Assembly: GCA_039621445.1 (NCBI GenBank)
Contig: CP154957.1
Location: 20,042,714-20,106,713 of the forward strand
Length of the DNA: 64,000 nt
Origin: Euglena gracilis
Lineage: Eukaryota; Euglenida; Euglenophyceae; Euglenales
Direction: 5' to 3'
The translations under genes and the position numbers were made by a program. Positions 33,201 through 42,900 of the stretch are shown piece by piece. The notes under the pieces were generated by a model. It was not told the DNA's origin and did not search any database. It saw nothing but the letters and a program-made list of their open reading frames with translations. Numbering within the stretch: position 1 is the first letter of the stretch; the number at the start of each line of letters is the position of its first letter.

Positions 33201-34396
33201 TTGAGGAGTTGGTTGAGCAATATGCTTCTTCATGCTCCAGTTTGGTTTCCAGAATCAGTCTGGAAAACAAATGGCGGCCATTAACACCCCAGGACCGCAA
33301 ATGGAAGTCGATAGACTTGTGGTACTCCAAGTGGCTTGCATTAGCAGCCGAGGTTGATGAGTTAGGGGAAAAGCAAATCAAAGAACAATTTGATGCGGTA
33401 TTACTGCGCTACATCCCCAAACTCATCAAGGAAATTCACCGCGAAGAACTCGCGGGACACATTTTAACTCTCGATGAGAGATGGAATTATATTTCCAAAC
33501 AAATGAAGTTATCACAACTTCTGGGACAGATTGAATCGGCATATCACCACCACCCTACCGCGGGTGTACCCACCGGTTCAGTCCATGCAGTCCAAAGGAC
33601 TACCCCCCCAAAATCACCAAAATCACCATCCAGTGATTCCAAAACGCGCTATCCGCGCTCTAACCCCAAATCCCCGACACGGGAATCCAAACCGCGCTAT
33701 TCGCGCTCTTCTGACCAAGTTTCGGACAAAGTGTGCTTTTTGTGTAATCAACCGGGACATATGTCTCGCGAATGTCCGAACCCCCAAGCGCGAAAGCGCA
33801 GTAAGAGCCCCCGAGGATCCCCATCTTCCTGGAGTTCGCGTTCCTCACGATCTGCGCATTCGCAGCGGTCGGGATACCGATCGGGTGATGGAAGACCGCG
33901 TTCCCGTTCACCCCACCGCAATAGCGGACGTGGTTTCAAACCGCGAGGTCGGTCCCCCCGCCCCCCTACCCGCAATCGGGATGCCAATCGCGATTCTTCG
34001 CGATCTCGGTCGCGAAGTGGGTCATCCTCTTCGCGATCTGACCGCGGTCGAGCGGATATCCGCTCCCCGCGTCGCTATGATGCCAAAAGGCAATCGCATT
34101 CGCGAACCGGTTGTTCCCTTTGTGGGTCTAAAGACCACCATTCATCCAAGTGCCCCCGGTCCCGCTCTCCCCGCCCTAGCCATGGTCGTCGCGATTCCAA
34201 TCGCGGTTCTGCCAATAGGCAACGGGTTGGTTTCAAAATATCCTCTATCGAAGAAAAAGACCTGGCTTCGGGCAGGGAGGGGGATGAGAGCACCGAGGAT
34301 GAGTTGGTGGAAGACAGGAATGCCATTCGCGCGATACGCGCAATTTATTCTAGGAAGTCCACCATAGGCCAAAAGGCCGACTCCGATATGGAGTAG
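30247..34396 (+). CDS. gag: Element A Gag
   Basis: Structural protein of the particle. Met at 30247 starts a frame (MQSTTPIDYAALIGSLRG) that runs to a C9 tract (30661-30669); the main frame begins at 30671, one base over, so a +1 shift or one surplus C separates them. The main 1,241-codon frame has a long Gln/His-rich predicted helical middle, and a capsid-like domain at about residues 776-945 of that frame (WKQFFRDWEYYW, PRDEKERARQLV). It ends with two CCHC zinc knuckles, CFLCNQPGHMSREC (about 1020) and CSLCGSKDHHSSKC (about 1146), flanking an Arg/Ser-rich stretch. It ends in TAG (34394-34396) in frame with pol. Confidence 0.9.
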
Positions 34397-34432
34397 GGGA
34401 GCCCGAGGTCTGAGGGCACGGACCTCTGGGCT
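34394..34432 (+). promoter_or_regulatory. Gag-Pol stop-readthrough signal with hairpin
   Basis: UAG is followed by GGG and then an 11-bp stem: AGCCC-GAGGTC (34400-34410) pairs with GACCTC-U-GGGCU (34421-34432), one bulged U, loop of 10. Pol is open in the same frame directly downstream. Element B has the same UAG-GGG and an even better stem (58398-58430). A UGCCC downstream in both could pair with the loop GGGCA, making a pseudoknot. Murine leukaemia virus-type readthrough is the known precedent; use here is inferred. Confidence 0.7.
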
Positions 34433-37400
34433 GATGAACAGATGGAGGTAGGAACTGATCACCCCTGCCCCCCCTGCCCATCGGTCTTTTTGGTCGGTAC
34501 CCGGAAAATTTTCGGGTCCCCCACTCCCCGCGCCAAATTTTTGCTTGGAATGTTGAGCAAAGTAAGCCAAGGGTCATGGAACAGTTGGCGCAACAACAAT
34601 TTTACACCCGACCCTTCGCTTTGCGTACCCCCCATGGAACTTTTGGTCCAAGCGAAAATCAAAACTCAAAATTTCTGTGCACAAGCCAAAATTTTAGTCG
34701 ACACAGGGTGTCGAATCCCCCTTCTTTTCCGCAAAGGACTTATACCCACCCCCCTCTTGGTTCATGCCAAGAATCCCATCAAAATTATGACCGCTGACAA
34801 CAGCCCCATGTGCGGTGGTGACTTGGGATGCATTTTGGACATAGTCCTCCCCATTATCCCGAAGCACCACACACCCCCCCCACAACTCCAAAATTTTCTG
34901 GGTACTTGGGCATTCGAGGCGAATATCGCCGGGTCAGATGTCATACTCGGTTTTCCGTTCCTCCGGCAACACCGATTGGTGGTGGATTGTCCTTCGCACG
35001 GATTGCGCACTACCCACCGCACACACACCACACCCCCGAACTTGTTCCCCATGACATCCCCCAGGATGTCCCCCCGCATTTCCACAACGTTTTCCACAAC
35101 CGAAAACACCGTTTCCTACCCTAGGGGTAAAGAGAAAGCTGCCCCCCTACCCACCGCACTTTTACCGCTCGTTTCCCATGCGGTAGGGAAAGCCAGTAGC
35201 TTAACCCCGCACGTTTCGCTGGGTTCCCAGGCGAAAGCCCAAAGGCCTGAAGAAATTTCGGTGTCGAGTAGCCGCCCAGCTGCACAACTTTTACGTTTTC
35301 CACCAGGTGTGTCGAGTTCAGACACCCCTGTACACCCCCCAGCAGCTACCCCAACCGACACCAACTTATGCACTGACACCCACACAAACGCGCACCACAT
35401 GCACCACCCCTCCTACCAATGCGCTCACTGTCGGAGAATTTCCGCTTACCATGATTTTGATTGTGGATGTCTAGTTGAAACTTCCAAACTAATCCGATTG
35501 GATCCCGCAACCGGGAATTTTTCCCCTCCTACACGTGGTAGTGGTACCTCTACACTTGATACGGATTTAATAGATAACCAAAAGGTACACAGCCTTGATA
35601 CCATGGGTGATACACCCATCAGCACACTTGGTAATTATGCACAGCTCACAAATCCACTTGGCAGTTTTTCGCAATTCGCGAAAGTGAATCGAGCACTACA
35701 GTGCAAAGGCATAGCCTCCCTCTTCGGATTTGCGCATAGCGCCCCCTATGCGCCTATGGTGCTCTCCAACACCCCCGCGCATATCGCGCTTCCCGCACAT
35801 AGTGCGAATTCCGCGCATATCGCGCTTGCCGCACATAGTGCGAATCCCGCGCATATCGCGCATTCCGCGCTATCGCGCATCACCGATGATTGGGTATATG
35901 CCCAACCCACCCATGCCCCCCCTGGATTGAGTCCTATGGACATGTATGTGGATGATTCACAATTTTGTTGTTCTGTGTTACAGCGTGTTCCCCCCCTTCA
36001 GGATGTTGAGCAGATCTCCAAGTACACCAAGGATACCTGGAATGCTTTTCAATTTGGTCAATATCGAATTTTGAAACATTGGTTTTCAAAAATCGCCGAT
36101 ATGGCGGATTCTTTTGATTTGACCTTGGAAATTGATGCATTCTCCTCCAACGCGCATTCGCGATTACCGCGACATTGGTCGCAACATTCTAACGCTTTTG
36201 ATAAGTTTTGGGGAGATACTATCCTATGGATGAATCCCCCCCTGAAACTTATCCCGCTTGTGGTAGAAAAGATTTTCCAGGATCAAGCACGAGGCGCATT
36301 ACTTGTTCCTGTGAATCCCGAAGTGGAATGGTTTCAAAATTTGACTTATGTCACATTTTATTGGTGGGACCTACCAAACGATGTTCCTCTATTCGAGGAT
36401 TTCCGTGGAGTGGTATTACCACCTTTTCAAGAAATCATTTTCCGTGTTTGTTTCTTTGATGCTTTTCATGTTTCTCAATCTCCACCCATGAATGTTAGTG
36501 TGTTGGATCATACCGACCATGTGGGAGCCGATACGGCTTTTGTGCATAATGCCGATAGGCATCCCCGTTCGGAACCCCCTATGGTCGATATGACCCATAA
36601 ACAGGTTTCCGCTGTCATTGAAAGCGCAGGACAGCATCCAAAATCAGCAGAATTCTGTACGCGCATCAGTCGCGAATTTTCTGGTGTTTTGGAAAATCCT
36701 GTTTACGCTTGCGATATAGATCCCGCTATTCGCGGACCTTTTGGAGTTTGTAAGATAGAGCTTAAGGAAGGCGCAAAGCCAATGCATCGGAAATTTTTCC
36801 GTTGTTCCGGAGAACGAGAGATAGCTCTCAATGAAATGATTGAAAAGCTCATAGAGCGGAAGTGGATCATCCCTTCCAAGAGTGAATGGACCTCCCAAGC
36901 TTTTGTGGTTCCTAAGCCCCCAGACCCATCAGGTCAGAAAAAGTGGAGGCTGGTACTGGATTATCGGTACTTAAACTCACAGACTAAGGATGACCCATTC
37001 CCATTACCTCTAATTGAGGACCTTATCACAAAGCAAGCGGATAACCGCTTCTGGTCAATTTTCGACCTGGAGGATGGTTTCCACCAAATGCATCTGGATC
37101 CCGATTCGCAAGCCTATACGGCTTTTGTAACATCCAAAGGTGTTTACCAATGGACGGTTTTACCAATGGGTGTTAAGAATGGACCAGCAATGTTTCAGCG
37201 CATGATCCAATGGGTCTTACGGGATTTACCGTTTGCGCTGGTATACATTGATGATGTTTTGGTTGGTACCCCCCCTCCTTCAGCGAATACACACGAGAAT
37301 ATTCTCGACATTCACTATCGTGATGTTCGCGCGGTATTAGCCGCATTTCTCAAACACAGACTCTTTGTCAAAGGTGCCAAAATGCACTTATTTCGCGAAA

Positions 37401-38752
37401 CGATAAAGTTTTGCGGTCACATTCTCAATAATGGCCAACGCCGAGCGGCGCCTAGCAAACTAGAGGCCATTAAGAAATGGACACCTGAGGTCATCAAGAC
37501 CATCACCCATTTGAAAGGATTTTTGGGATTAGCCCAATATTACGCGATTTACATGAAAGATTTCGCGAAAATCGCGGTACCTCTATCGAGGCAACTCAAA
37601 AATCGCGCACCCGAAAATACCAAAGTCAAATGGGACGCAGATATGCGTGAAGCTCTAGAGAGCATTAAAAAGCTAATGCTTGAAAATGTCGTACTCGACA
37701 TCGCGGATCCCTACAAGCCTTATGTGCTAGAAGTCGATAGCAGCGATTATGCTGTAGGCGGTGTTCTAAGCCAGCATAACGCGGCTAACGAATTGCGCCC
37801 TGTAGCATTCTTCAGCAGAAAGCTACAAGGTGAAGATGGCAAAGGCCAAGTTAAATGGAGTATCCGTGAGAAGGAAACGTACGCAATCGTACTTATATTA
37901 CAAAAATTCCGTAGCTGGGTCGCCAGCTCCTTGGTGCAAATACTGGTGTTGACTGACCATGAGAGTCTTCAACACTGGTATACCGAGGATCTGAACAAAG
38001 CCATGTCATCCGTAGGCCGAAGATGCCGATGGCATGAATTTTTGAGCCAGTTCAACCTAGTGGTTGTATATACCCCTGGCCATACACAAAAAGTAGCAGA
38101 CCCGCTCAGTCGAGCACCCTGGCATTACCCCGGTAACCCGGATGAAGGTGATGCCACCTTTCATGGAAGCCAAGAGGCTGATGAATATGCACGTCGATAT
38201 GACGCAGCCGACGATATGTTGGATTCTTTTCCCGTTTCATCGATTTTTCGTTCGTTGCCAGTCTCTCCTATACGGGGGAGAAGGCGGCGAGGCCGCACAC
38301 CTGGTCCCCGTCGCATTACGCGATCTGAATCTCCTTCCCCCCTCTTCTTTCGCGAATGGGATTATTCCCATGACCCTGTATATAGCACGATAGTGCACAG
38401 ACTGCGCAATGGCGAGGTTGTACATAATTATTCCCTTTCCCCTTTACGGTTGGTTTACCGCGATGATGCGGGATATAAATATTGTATACCCCGTGACTTG
38501 GTTGATGAAGTACTTTTGTGTTATCACAACCAAGGTCACCCTGGGGCCCCCAAACTTCTTTCTTTGGTGGGTCGCAGGTACTGTACAACCCTGAAAGAAA
38601 ACGATTTGCATTCGCGCTGCTTGCAAATTTCGCAACGGTGCCAAATTTGTCAAGCGGTGAAACCGCGCAGAGGTACCCCCCCGGTACGCTTGACTTTTTC
38701 CCCGTACCCCCTGACATTTTTACGTCCCTCTGCATGGATTTTCTGGAATTAG
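34397..38752 (+). CDS. pol: Element A Pol: PR, Dam-like, RT, RNase H, IN zinc domain
   Basis: In frame with gag through UAG. Numbering from 34442. Aspartic protease with ILVDTGCRIPLLF (about residue 86). A long 430-residue spacer holds Pro/His-rich low complexity. A Dam-like module lies at about 520-663. RT at about 783-940 shows WRLVLDYRYLNSQT, FDLEDGFHQM, and the active site YIDDVLVG (37244-37255). RNase H at about 1093-1222 shows VLEVDSSDYAVGG, REKETYAI, LTDHESL and ADPLSR. The integrase zinc domain at about 1353-1406 shows YHNQGHPGAP and CQICQAVK. The frame ends at 38752, but integrase continues in the -1 frame from 38683, after the run CCCCCCC. Confidence 0.9.
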   Translation, partial: GSPRSEGTDLWADEQMEVGTDHPCPPCPSVFLVGTRKIFGSPTPRAKFLLGMLSKVSQGSWNSWRNNNFTPDPSLCVPPMELLVQAKIKTQNFCAQAKILVDTGCRIPLLFRKGLIPTPLLVHAKNPIKIMTADNSPMCGGDLGCILDIVLPIIPKHHTPPPQLQNFLGTWAFEANIAGSDVILGFPFLRQHRLVVDCPSHGLRTTHRTHTTPPNLFPMTSPRMSPRISTTFSTTENTVSYPRGKEKAAPLPTALLPLVSHAVGKASSLTPHVSLGSQAKAQRPEEISVSSSRPAAQLLRFPPGVSSSDTPVHPPAATPTDTNLCTDTHTNAHHMHHPSYQCAHCRRISAYHDFDCGCLVETSKLIRLDPATGNFSPPTRGSGTSTLDTDLIDNQKVHSLDTMGDTPISTLGNYAQLTNPLGSFSQFAKVNRALQCKGIASLFGFAHSAPYAPMVLSNTPAHIALPAHSANSAHIALAAHSANPAHIAHSALSRITDDWVYAQPTHAPPGLSPMDMYVDDSQFCCSVLQRVPPLQDVEQISKYTKDTWNAFQFGQYRILKHWFSKIADMADSFDLTLEIDAFSSNAHSRLPRHWSQHSNAFDKFWGDTILWMNPPLKLIPLVVEKIFQDQARGALLVPVNPEVEWFQNLTYVTFYWWDLPNDVPLFEDFRGVVLPPFQEIIFRVCFFDAFHVSQSPPMNVSVLDHTDHVGADTAFVHNADRHPRSEPPMVDMTHKQVSAVIESAGQHPKSAEFCTRISREFSGVLENPVYACDIDPAIRGPFGVCKIELKEGAKPMHRKFFRCSGEREIALNEMIEKLIERKWIIPSKSEWTSQAFVVPKPPDPSGQKKWRLVLDYRYLNSQTKDDPFPLPLIEDLITKQADNRFWSIFDLEDGFHQMHLDPDSQAYTAFVTSKGVYQWTVLPMGVKNGPAMFQRMIQWVLRDLPFALVYIDDVLVGTPPPSANTHENILDIHYRDVRAVLAAFLKHRLFVKGAKMHLFRETIKFCGHILNNGQRRAAPSKLEAIKKWTPEVIKTITHLKGFLGLAQYYAIYMKDFAKIAVPLSRQLKNRAPENTKVKWDADMREALESIKKLMLENVVLDIADPYKPYVLEVDSSDYAVGGVLSQHNAANELRPVAFFSRKLQGEDGKGQVKWSIREKETYAIVLILQKFRSWVASSLVQILVLTDHESLQHWYTEDLNKAMSSVGRRCRWHEFLSQFNLVVVYTPGHTQKVADPLSRAPWHYPGNPDEGDATFHGSQEADEYARRYDAADDMLDSFPVSSIFRSLPVSPIRGRRRRGRTPGPRRITRSESPSPLFFREWDYSHDPVYSTIVHRLRNGEVVHNYSLSPLRLVYRDDAGYKYCIPRDLVDEVLLCYHNQGHPGAPKLLSLVGRRYCTTLKENDLHSRCLQISQRCQICQAVKPRRGTPPVRLTFSPYPLTFLRPSAWIFWN
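35776..35880 (+). repeat. 36-bp tandem repeat in pol
   Basis: The unit starting CGCGCATATCGCGCTT repeats at 35776, 35812 and (partly) 35848. It is read as HIAL.AHSAN.A. Each unit contains two small palindromes, GCGC-ATAT-CGCGC and GCAC-ATA-GTGC. Confidence 0.85.
36000..36430 (+). other. Dam-methyltransferase-like module inside element A pol
   Basis: Between protease and RT the protein reads DLTLEIDAFSSNAHSRLPRHW, then DKFWGDTILWMNPPLKLIPLVV, then ARGALLVPVNPEVEWFQNL. The order (acidic-A-F-S...N...L.R.W, then W.NPP, then ALL.P....W) parallels the segment of the DIRS-like element at 24928-25431 and the NPP(Y/F/W) motif of N6-adenine methyltransferases. Element B keeps the fold pattern with HPPP instead of NPPL. 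Catalytic competence is uncertain. Confidence 0.6.
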
Positions 38753-39810
38753 AACCTTGCAAAGGATCAGACGGCAAAATTTACGATTATGTTTTTGTTG
38801 TCGTCTGTAGGCTGAGTGGTTACATAGTAGCCATTCCATGCCAAAAGGCAGGGTTGACCGCGCAAATTTTAGCGCAGATATTTATGGAGAAGTGTATCTG
38901 CCTAATGGGCTTACCGAATGAGATTGTCAGTGATCAAGATCATTTGATCTCCTCTCGATTCTTCACAACCCTATGTGGTTTACTGGGAATCGAACAGCAT
39001 TTTTCCATTATATATCGCCCGAAGGGCAATGGCCGCGCCGAGGCAGCAGTGAAAGCTGTTGTAAATATGCTCCGTCTTTCACTGGCTGATTCGCGCCAGG
39101 CCTGGGTCCAGGTTTTGCCATGGTCCCTCTTCTATATAAACACCCTACCGGGTTTAGTTTTACCCCACTCCCCATACACAATTGTTTTTGGGCGAGAACC
39201 CCCAGCAATTGGTGATATACCATCAGAGAGACCAGCTCGAAGTAGCGTAACCTGTGAGACATGGTTCTCTGAGGTAGAGTCTCTCAGAACTACTGTTCAG
39301 AAACGCATTACTGATATCCATTCTCAAAAGAGAAATAAATTTTTACAAGAATTCAAATCACCTGGCTATAGTGCTGGTGATCGCGTATGGGTTCGGAATA
39401 GCCGAATCCGTATGCAGGCTTCCAAGCTAGACCCCCTCTGGCTCGGACCCTGTGAAATCCTCGAACGCGTTGGTGACAGTGGCCGCTATAGGGTGGCACT
39501 GCCTAACGGGATCGAGGATGTTCACATGGATGATTTCAAGCCATATCTTTCCCCGCCCAATGGCAAAGCACTACCGTGCCTGTATTTCAAGCCCCGTTCC
39601 AAGTTACCCGAAACGGATGATTTTGTGGTGGACAAAATTCTCGATCACAAAATTGATCGAGGAGTCCACTACTGGAAGGTCGGGTGGAAAGGCTATGGGC
39701 CAGAGGAGGACACCTGGGAGCCAGCCTCCAGTTTTATTGGTTATGTCCAACAGGACTGGAAGCTCTGGAATAAAAGAAATAACATAGCGATTTCTGTGAA
39801 TAATTTTTGA
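38518..39810 (+). CDS. pol: Element A integrase core and chromodomain
   Basis: The functional part starts about 38683 in this frame. Integrase core: first catalytic Asp in SLCMDFLELEPC (about residue 71), second in IVSDQDHLISSRF (about 139), and Glu in GRAEAAVKAVV (about 174), the DD35E spacing. A C-terminal GPY-like region (DPLWLGPCEIL) follows. The C-terminus is a chromodomain, KILDHKIDRGVHYWKVGWKG then EEDTWEPASSF (about 366-420), which in chromoviruses directs insertion to modified chromatin. Stop at 39808-39810. Confidence 0.9.
   Translation: MLSQPRSPWGPQTSFFGGSQVLYNPERKRFAFALLANFATVPNLSSGETAQRYPPGTLDFFPVPPDIFTSLCMDFLELEPCKGSDGKIYDYVFVVVCRLSGYIVAIPCQKAGLTAQILAQIFMEKCICLMGLPNEIVSDQDHLISSRFFTTLCGLLGIEQHFSIIYRPKGNGRAEAAVKAVVNMLRLSLADSRQAWVQVLPWSLFYINTLPGLVLPHSPYTIVFGREPPAIGDIPSERPARSSVTCETWFSEVESLRTTVQKRITDIHSQKRNKFLQEFKSPGYSAGDRVWVRNSRIRMQASKLDPLWLGPCEILERVGDSGRYRVALPNGIEDVHMDDFKPYLSPPNGKALPCLYFKPRSKLPETDDFVVDKILDHKIDRGVHYWKVGWKGYGPEEDTWEPASSFIGYVQQDWKLWNKRNNIAISVNNF
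38676..38683 (+). promoter_or_regulatory. C7 run with -1 frame change in integrase
   Basis: The pol frame reads ACC-CCC-CCG here, which fits the X XXY YYZ slippery form C CCC CCG (38677-38683). The next integrase residues (DFFPVPPDIF) are in the -1 frame. Element B needs the same -1 change at a C9 run at the same codon (54421-54429). This is either programmed frameshifting or loss of one C in each run. Confidence 0.5.
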
Positions 39811-39854
39811 ATTCGGCTTATAGGCCTTTTCCTCCCCTCCCTGTGTTTTTTCTC

Positions 39855-39890
39855 CCAACCCCAATTCATTTCTCTCTTCTTTTTCTACAG
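39855..39890 (+). promoter_or_regulatory. Splice-acceptor-like site before the 3' ORF
   Basis: TTTCTCTCTTCTTTTTCTAC followed by AG ends at 39890, 80 bases after the pol stop and 38 bases before the first in-frame ATG (39929) of the 3' ORF. Element B has an equivalent tract ending CCCGCAG (53200) in the same place. This suggests a spliced subgenomic mRNA, as used for env in retroviruses. Confidence 0.65.
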
Positions 39891-39928
39891 CTCAGCAAAG
39901 CTACTTTTTGCTTTCGGTCCCTGGACCA

Positions 39929-42900
39929 ATGCAAGACCCAGGGCGCGGCCCCGGTCCGCCCCCTATACAGTATGCCATCCCTCCCTACCCCCAACACGCG
40001 TATGCGGCGGCACCCCAAGCCCAAGGGGCGCCCGCATATGCGGTATATCAACCCCCTCCAGCCGCTTATGCGGCTCAGGCACAAATGCCACCTCCCCCTC
40101 AAATGGTTCAGGCACAAATGCCATACCCCTCTCAGTCACATATGCCAGCCCCTTCTCAGGCACAAATGCCGCCCCCCTCTCAGGCACAAATGCCGCCCCC
40201 CTCTCAGGCACAAATGCCGCCCCCATCTCAAGCGCAACCGCCACCTGTCGCTTATGCGGCCTCTGTGCCAATGGGAGCTGCATATGCGGCACAGCCTCAA
40301 CAGGCATATCAGGTTCCAATGGAACAGTCACAACCCCAGCAGGTGCACCAAGTTCCAATGGAACAACAACAGTATGCGAGGCAGGGACAGGCACCTCCAA
40401 TGGAGCAGGCGCATTACGCCATGCCTGGTCCCTCACCTCCCATCCTGTATACCCCACAGTATGTTACATCTCAGCAACCCCAATCCCAACCCCAATCTCA
40501 ACCCGTACAGGGTACCCCACATCAAGTACACGCCGTACAGGCGATGCCCCAACCTGCTGCTTATCCCGTCCGGGAACCCGCTGCCCAAACCGCAGCTAGC
40601 AGCAGTAATATATCCGCTTACGCGATACCTGTGGCACATGAGACGCCACAGGCAGCACCAACGGTGCCATACCCCGCCTTCACCGCAGAATTGGTGAATC
40701 TCGCAGAGAAGACTCTGCGAACGGCCTTGCGGGCCAGCAACCTAGAGAGAGTAGACCCATCTCTACAGGTGCTGTGGGATACCCACTGTCGTCAAATTCT
40801 GGGCCTGGCCAATAGGCCCATTGCACAATGGTGCGCATGCGGCCAGACTTTGATGACAGGAAAAGTGTACTTCATGCCCGGGGAATATCCCCCTGAGGTC
40901 AGCATGCGTACACTGGGTATTCCAGTACCGCCTATCCCGCGGATACGCCATCACGCAGGTGCATTCACCGAATACATGCGGGAGCATAGCCCCCCAGTGG
41001 AGGAAAGCGAGATGGGAGACATCCCAGCACCAACGGTGCAACCATCGCGAATTTTTCGCGATATCCCGTCCCCAACTCGTATGCCGAGACCACCACCACC
41101 CGAATATCGGGAACCACCAACGCAATATGCGGCGGAGCCAATGACGCAACCGTCAACAGCACAACCACCATTTCCTTATCCAGCCCATCTGGAAGCTGGA
41201 AGTCAGTTACCCGTACAACGGGATATGTCGGTGGCTCAGGAACCTGGATCCTGGGCTGAGGACGTGGAGCGAGCCGAGGCCGAAGGCCGAATGGCTGTGG
41301 AAGAGGATGTGCCAACGGCACCTGAACCTCTCCCAGCACCTCGCTTCACATCACCTCAGCAGGCCATCCAGTACTACCAGTCCCTAGAGCAACTTCAGGG
41401 CCCACGGTCTGCAGAACGCAGATATGCGTCACAGCCGTACAGGCCAGCAGACCTAGGTAGTAAACGGGGCAGGCCAGAATCTTCATCCCCAATGGGGAGA
41501 CCGAAACCCCCGGCCCCTGCCCCAGCCCCAGCCAGACAGGCTACCCCAGCACAGCAACGACGCACGCCCACTGGCCAACAGACCGCACCCCATCCCGTGC
41601 CCGTACCTTATGCCGTGCCGGCTAAGCCAGCGCCAATGGCGCAAAACCCCCGGCCGGTGCCAGCAAAAGCAGCAGCGCCGGCAGCTCCAGCAGCGCCAAC
41701 GGCGCCATTGCCAGTAGCAGCGCCAACGGCGCACCAGCATGTAGCAGCGCCCATGGCGCCGGCATCCCAGGAAACACCGGTACCTCCAGGCCAACAGGCC
41801 ACCACCGAGGTACTGCCTGTTCCTGAACCCACACAGCAGCAGCTCGAACAGGCTGAACTGGCCCAGAGAGCCCATAGGGCAGAAATCGAGCACGAAGCTG
41901 CTGAGCGTGCACGCGTCCAGAAAATACTGGATGACACGCGTGAACGTACACGCACCCCACTTACATTCGATCCGCCTAGAGGCGAACCCCTCCCTATCAA
42001 TAATCCACCATTTTTGGCGGATATGCAGGATCAACCTGCAGCTTACCCAGCAGCCAAAATGGCTTATGCCCCGCAGGAATTGCTTGGAACAACAAGCGAT
42101 ATGAATCCTGCCTTTATAGGCCCTCGTTTTGCAGCCCATCTCAATCCTCATGCTTGGAAACAAGCTAGAGAAGAGATTGCCCGAAGCGAAGCCCGATCGG
42201 GCAAGGGTAAAGCCAAAAGTGCTCCCAAACGAGCACCGACAGCAGGCCAAAAAGGCCAAGGCAAAGGCCAGAAAGGCCAATACCGGAACGTCTATGAGGA
42301 CGACATGGAAGCTCTATTCGAGCACATCAAAGAGATTCATGCACTCGCATTCGAGGCCATGAGAAAGTTTCAAAACGAACTTTCTCTTCCAATGCTGGTT
42401 GCATCCCCTGTCGTGACTGTGACCAGACAGCTCTATTTGGAGCGTAATCGTGAGTTCCACCACGATGGAACCCTGTATGCCTATGAGGGCAACGTAATTC
42501 TCGGTCCGATACTGGACGGTCTGCCGGGATTCTGGCACGTTTGGTTCTGGGCGGGATACCCCACCCAAAATTTCGGCAGATTCCTGAACTCCTGTGGATA
42601 TCCTTATCTGGATTGCGGTCGGGAAGACCGATACAATACAGGTAAAGATTTGCTACGGCAGTTATTCGACTGCATTCGCAGTGTAGGCCCAAAAGGCCTG
42701 GAGTGGGAAATCTACCCACTGCCTGACAATATTGCCAAATTGGCAGAGAACATGTTCTGCAGCAATCTGCAAGTCTTCTACCACTGGCAATATGCCTATC
42801 ATTTTGAAGTGGTCGATATTGACCTCCGCTTCCCCCAGACGTATATCGTCAGATGCACCCACTGTCACGAAAAGTTTGCAGTGGACTTCTGGGGATTCGG

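Noticed and set aside
40433-42280. Cys/Trp/Arg-rich minus-strand ORFs opposite element A's 3' ORF
   Set aside because: They are antisense shadows of a Pro/Ala/Gln-rich coding frame and are not conserved opposite element B.
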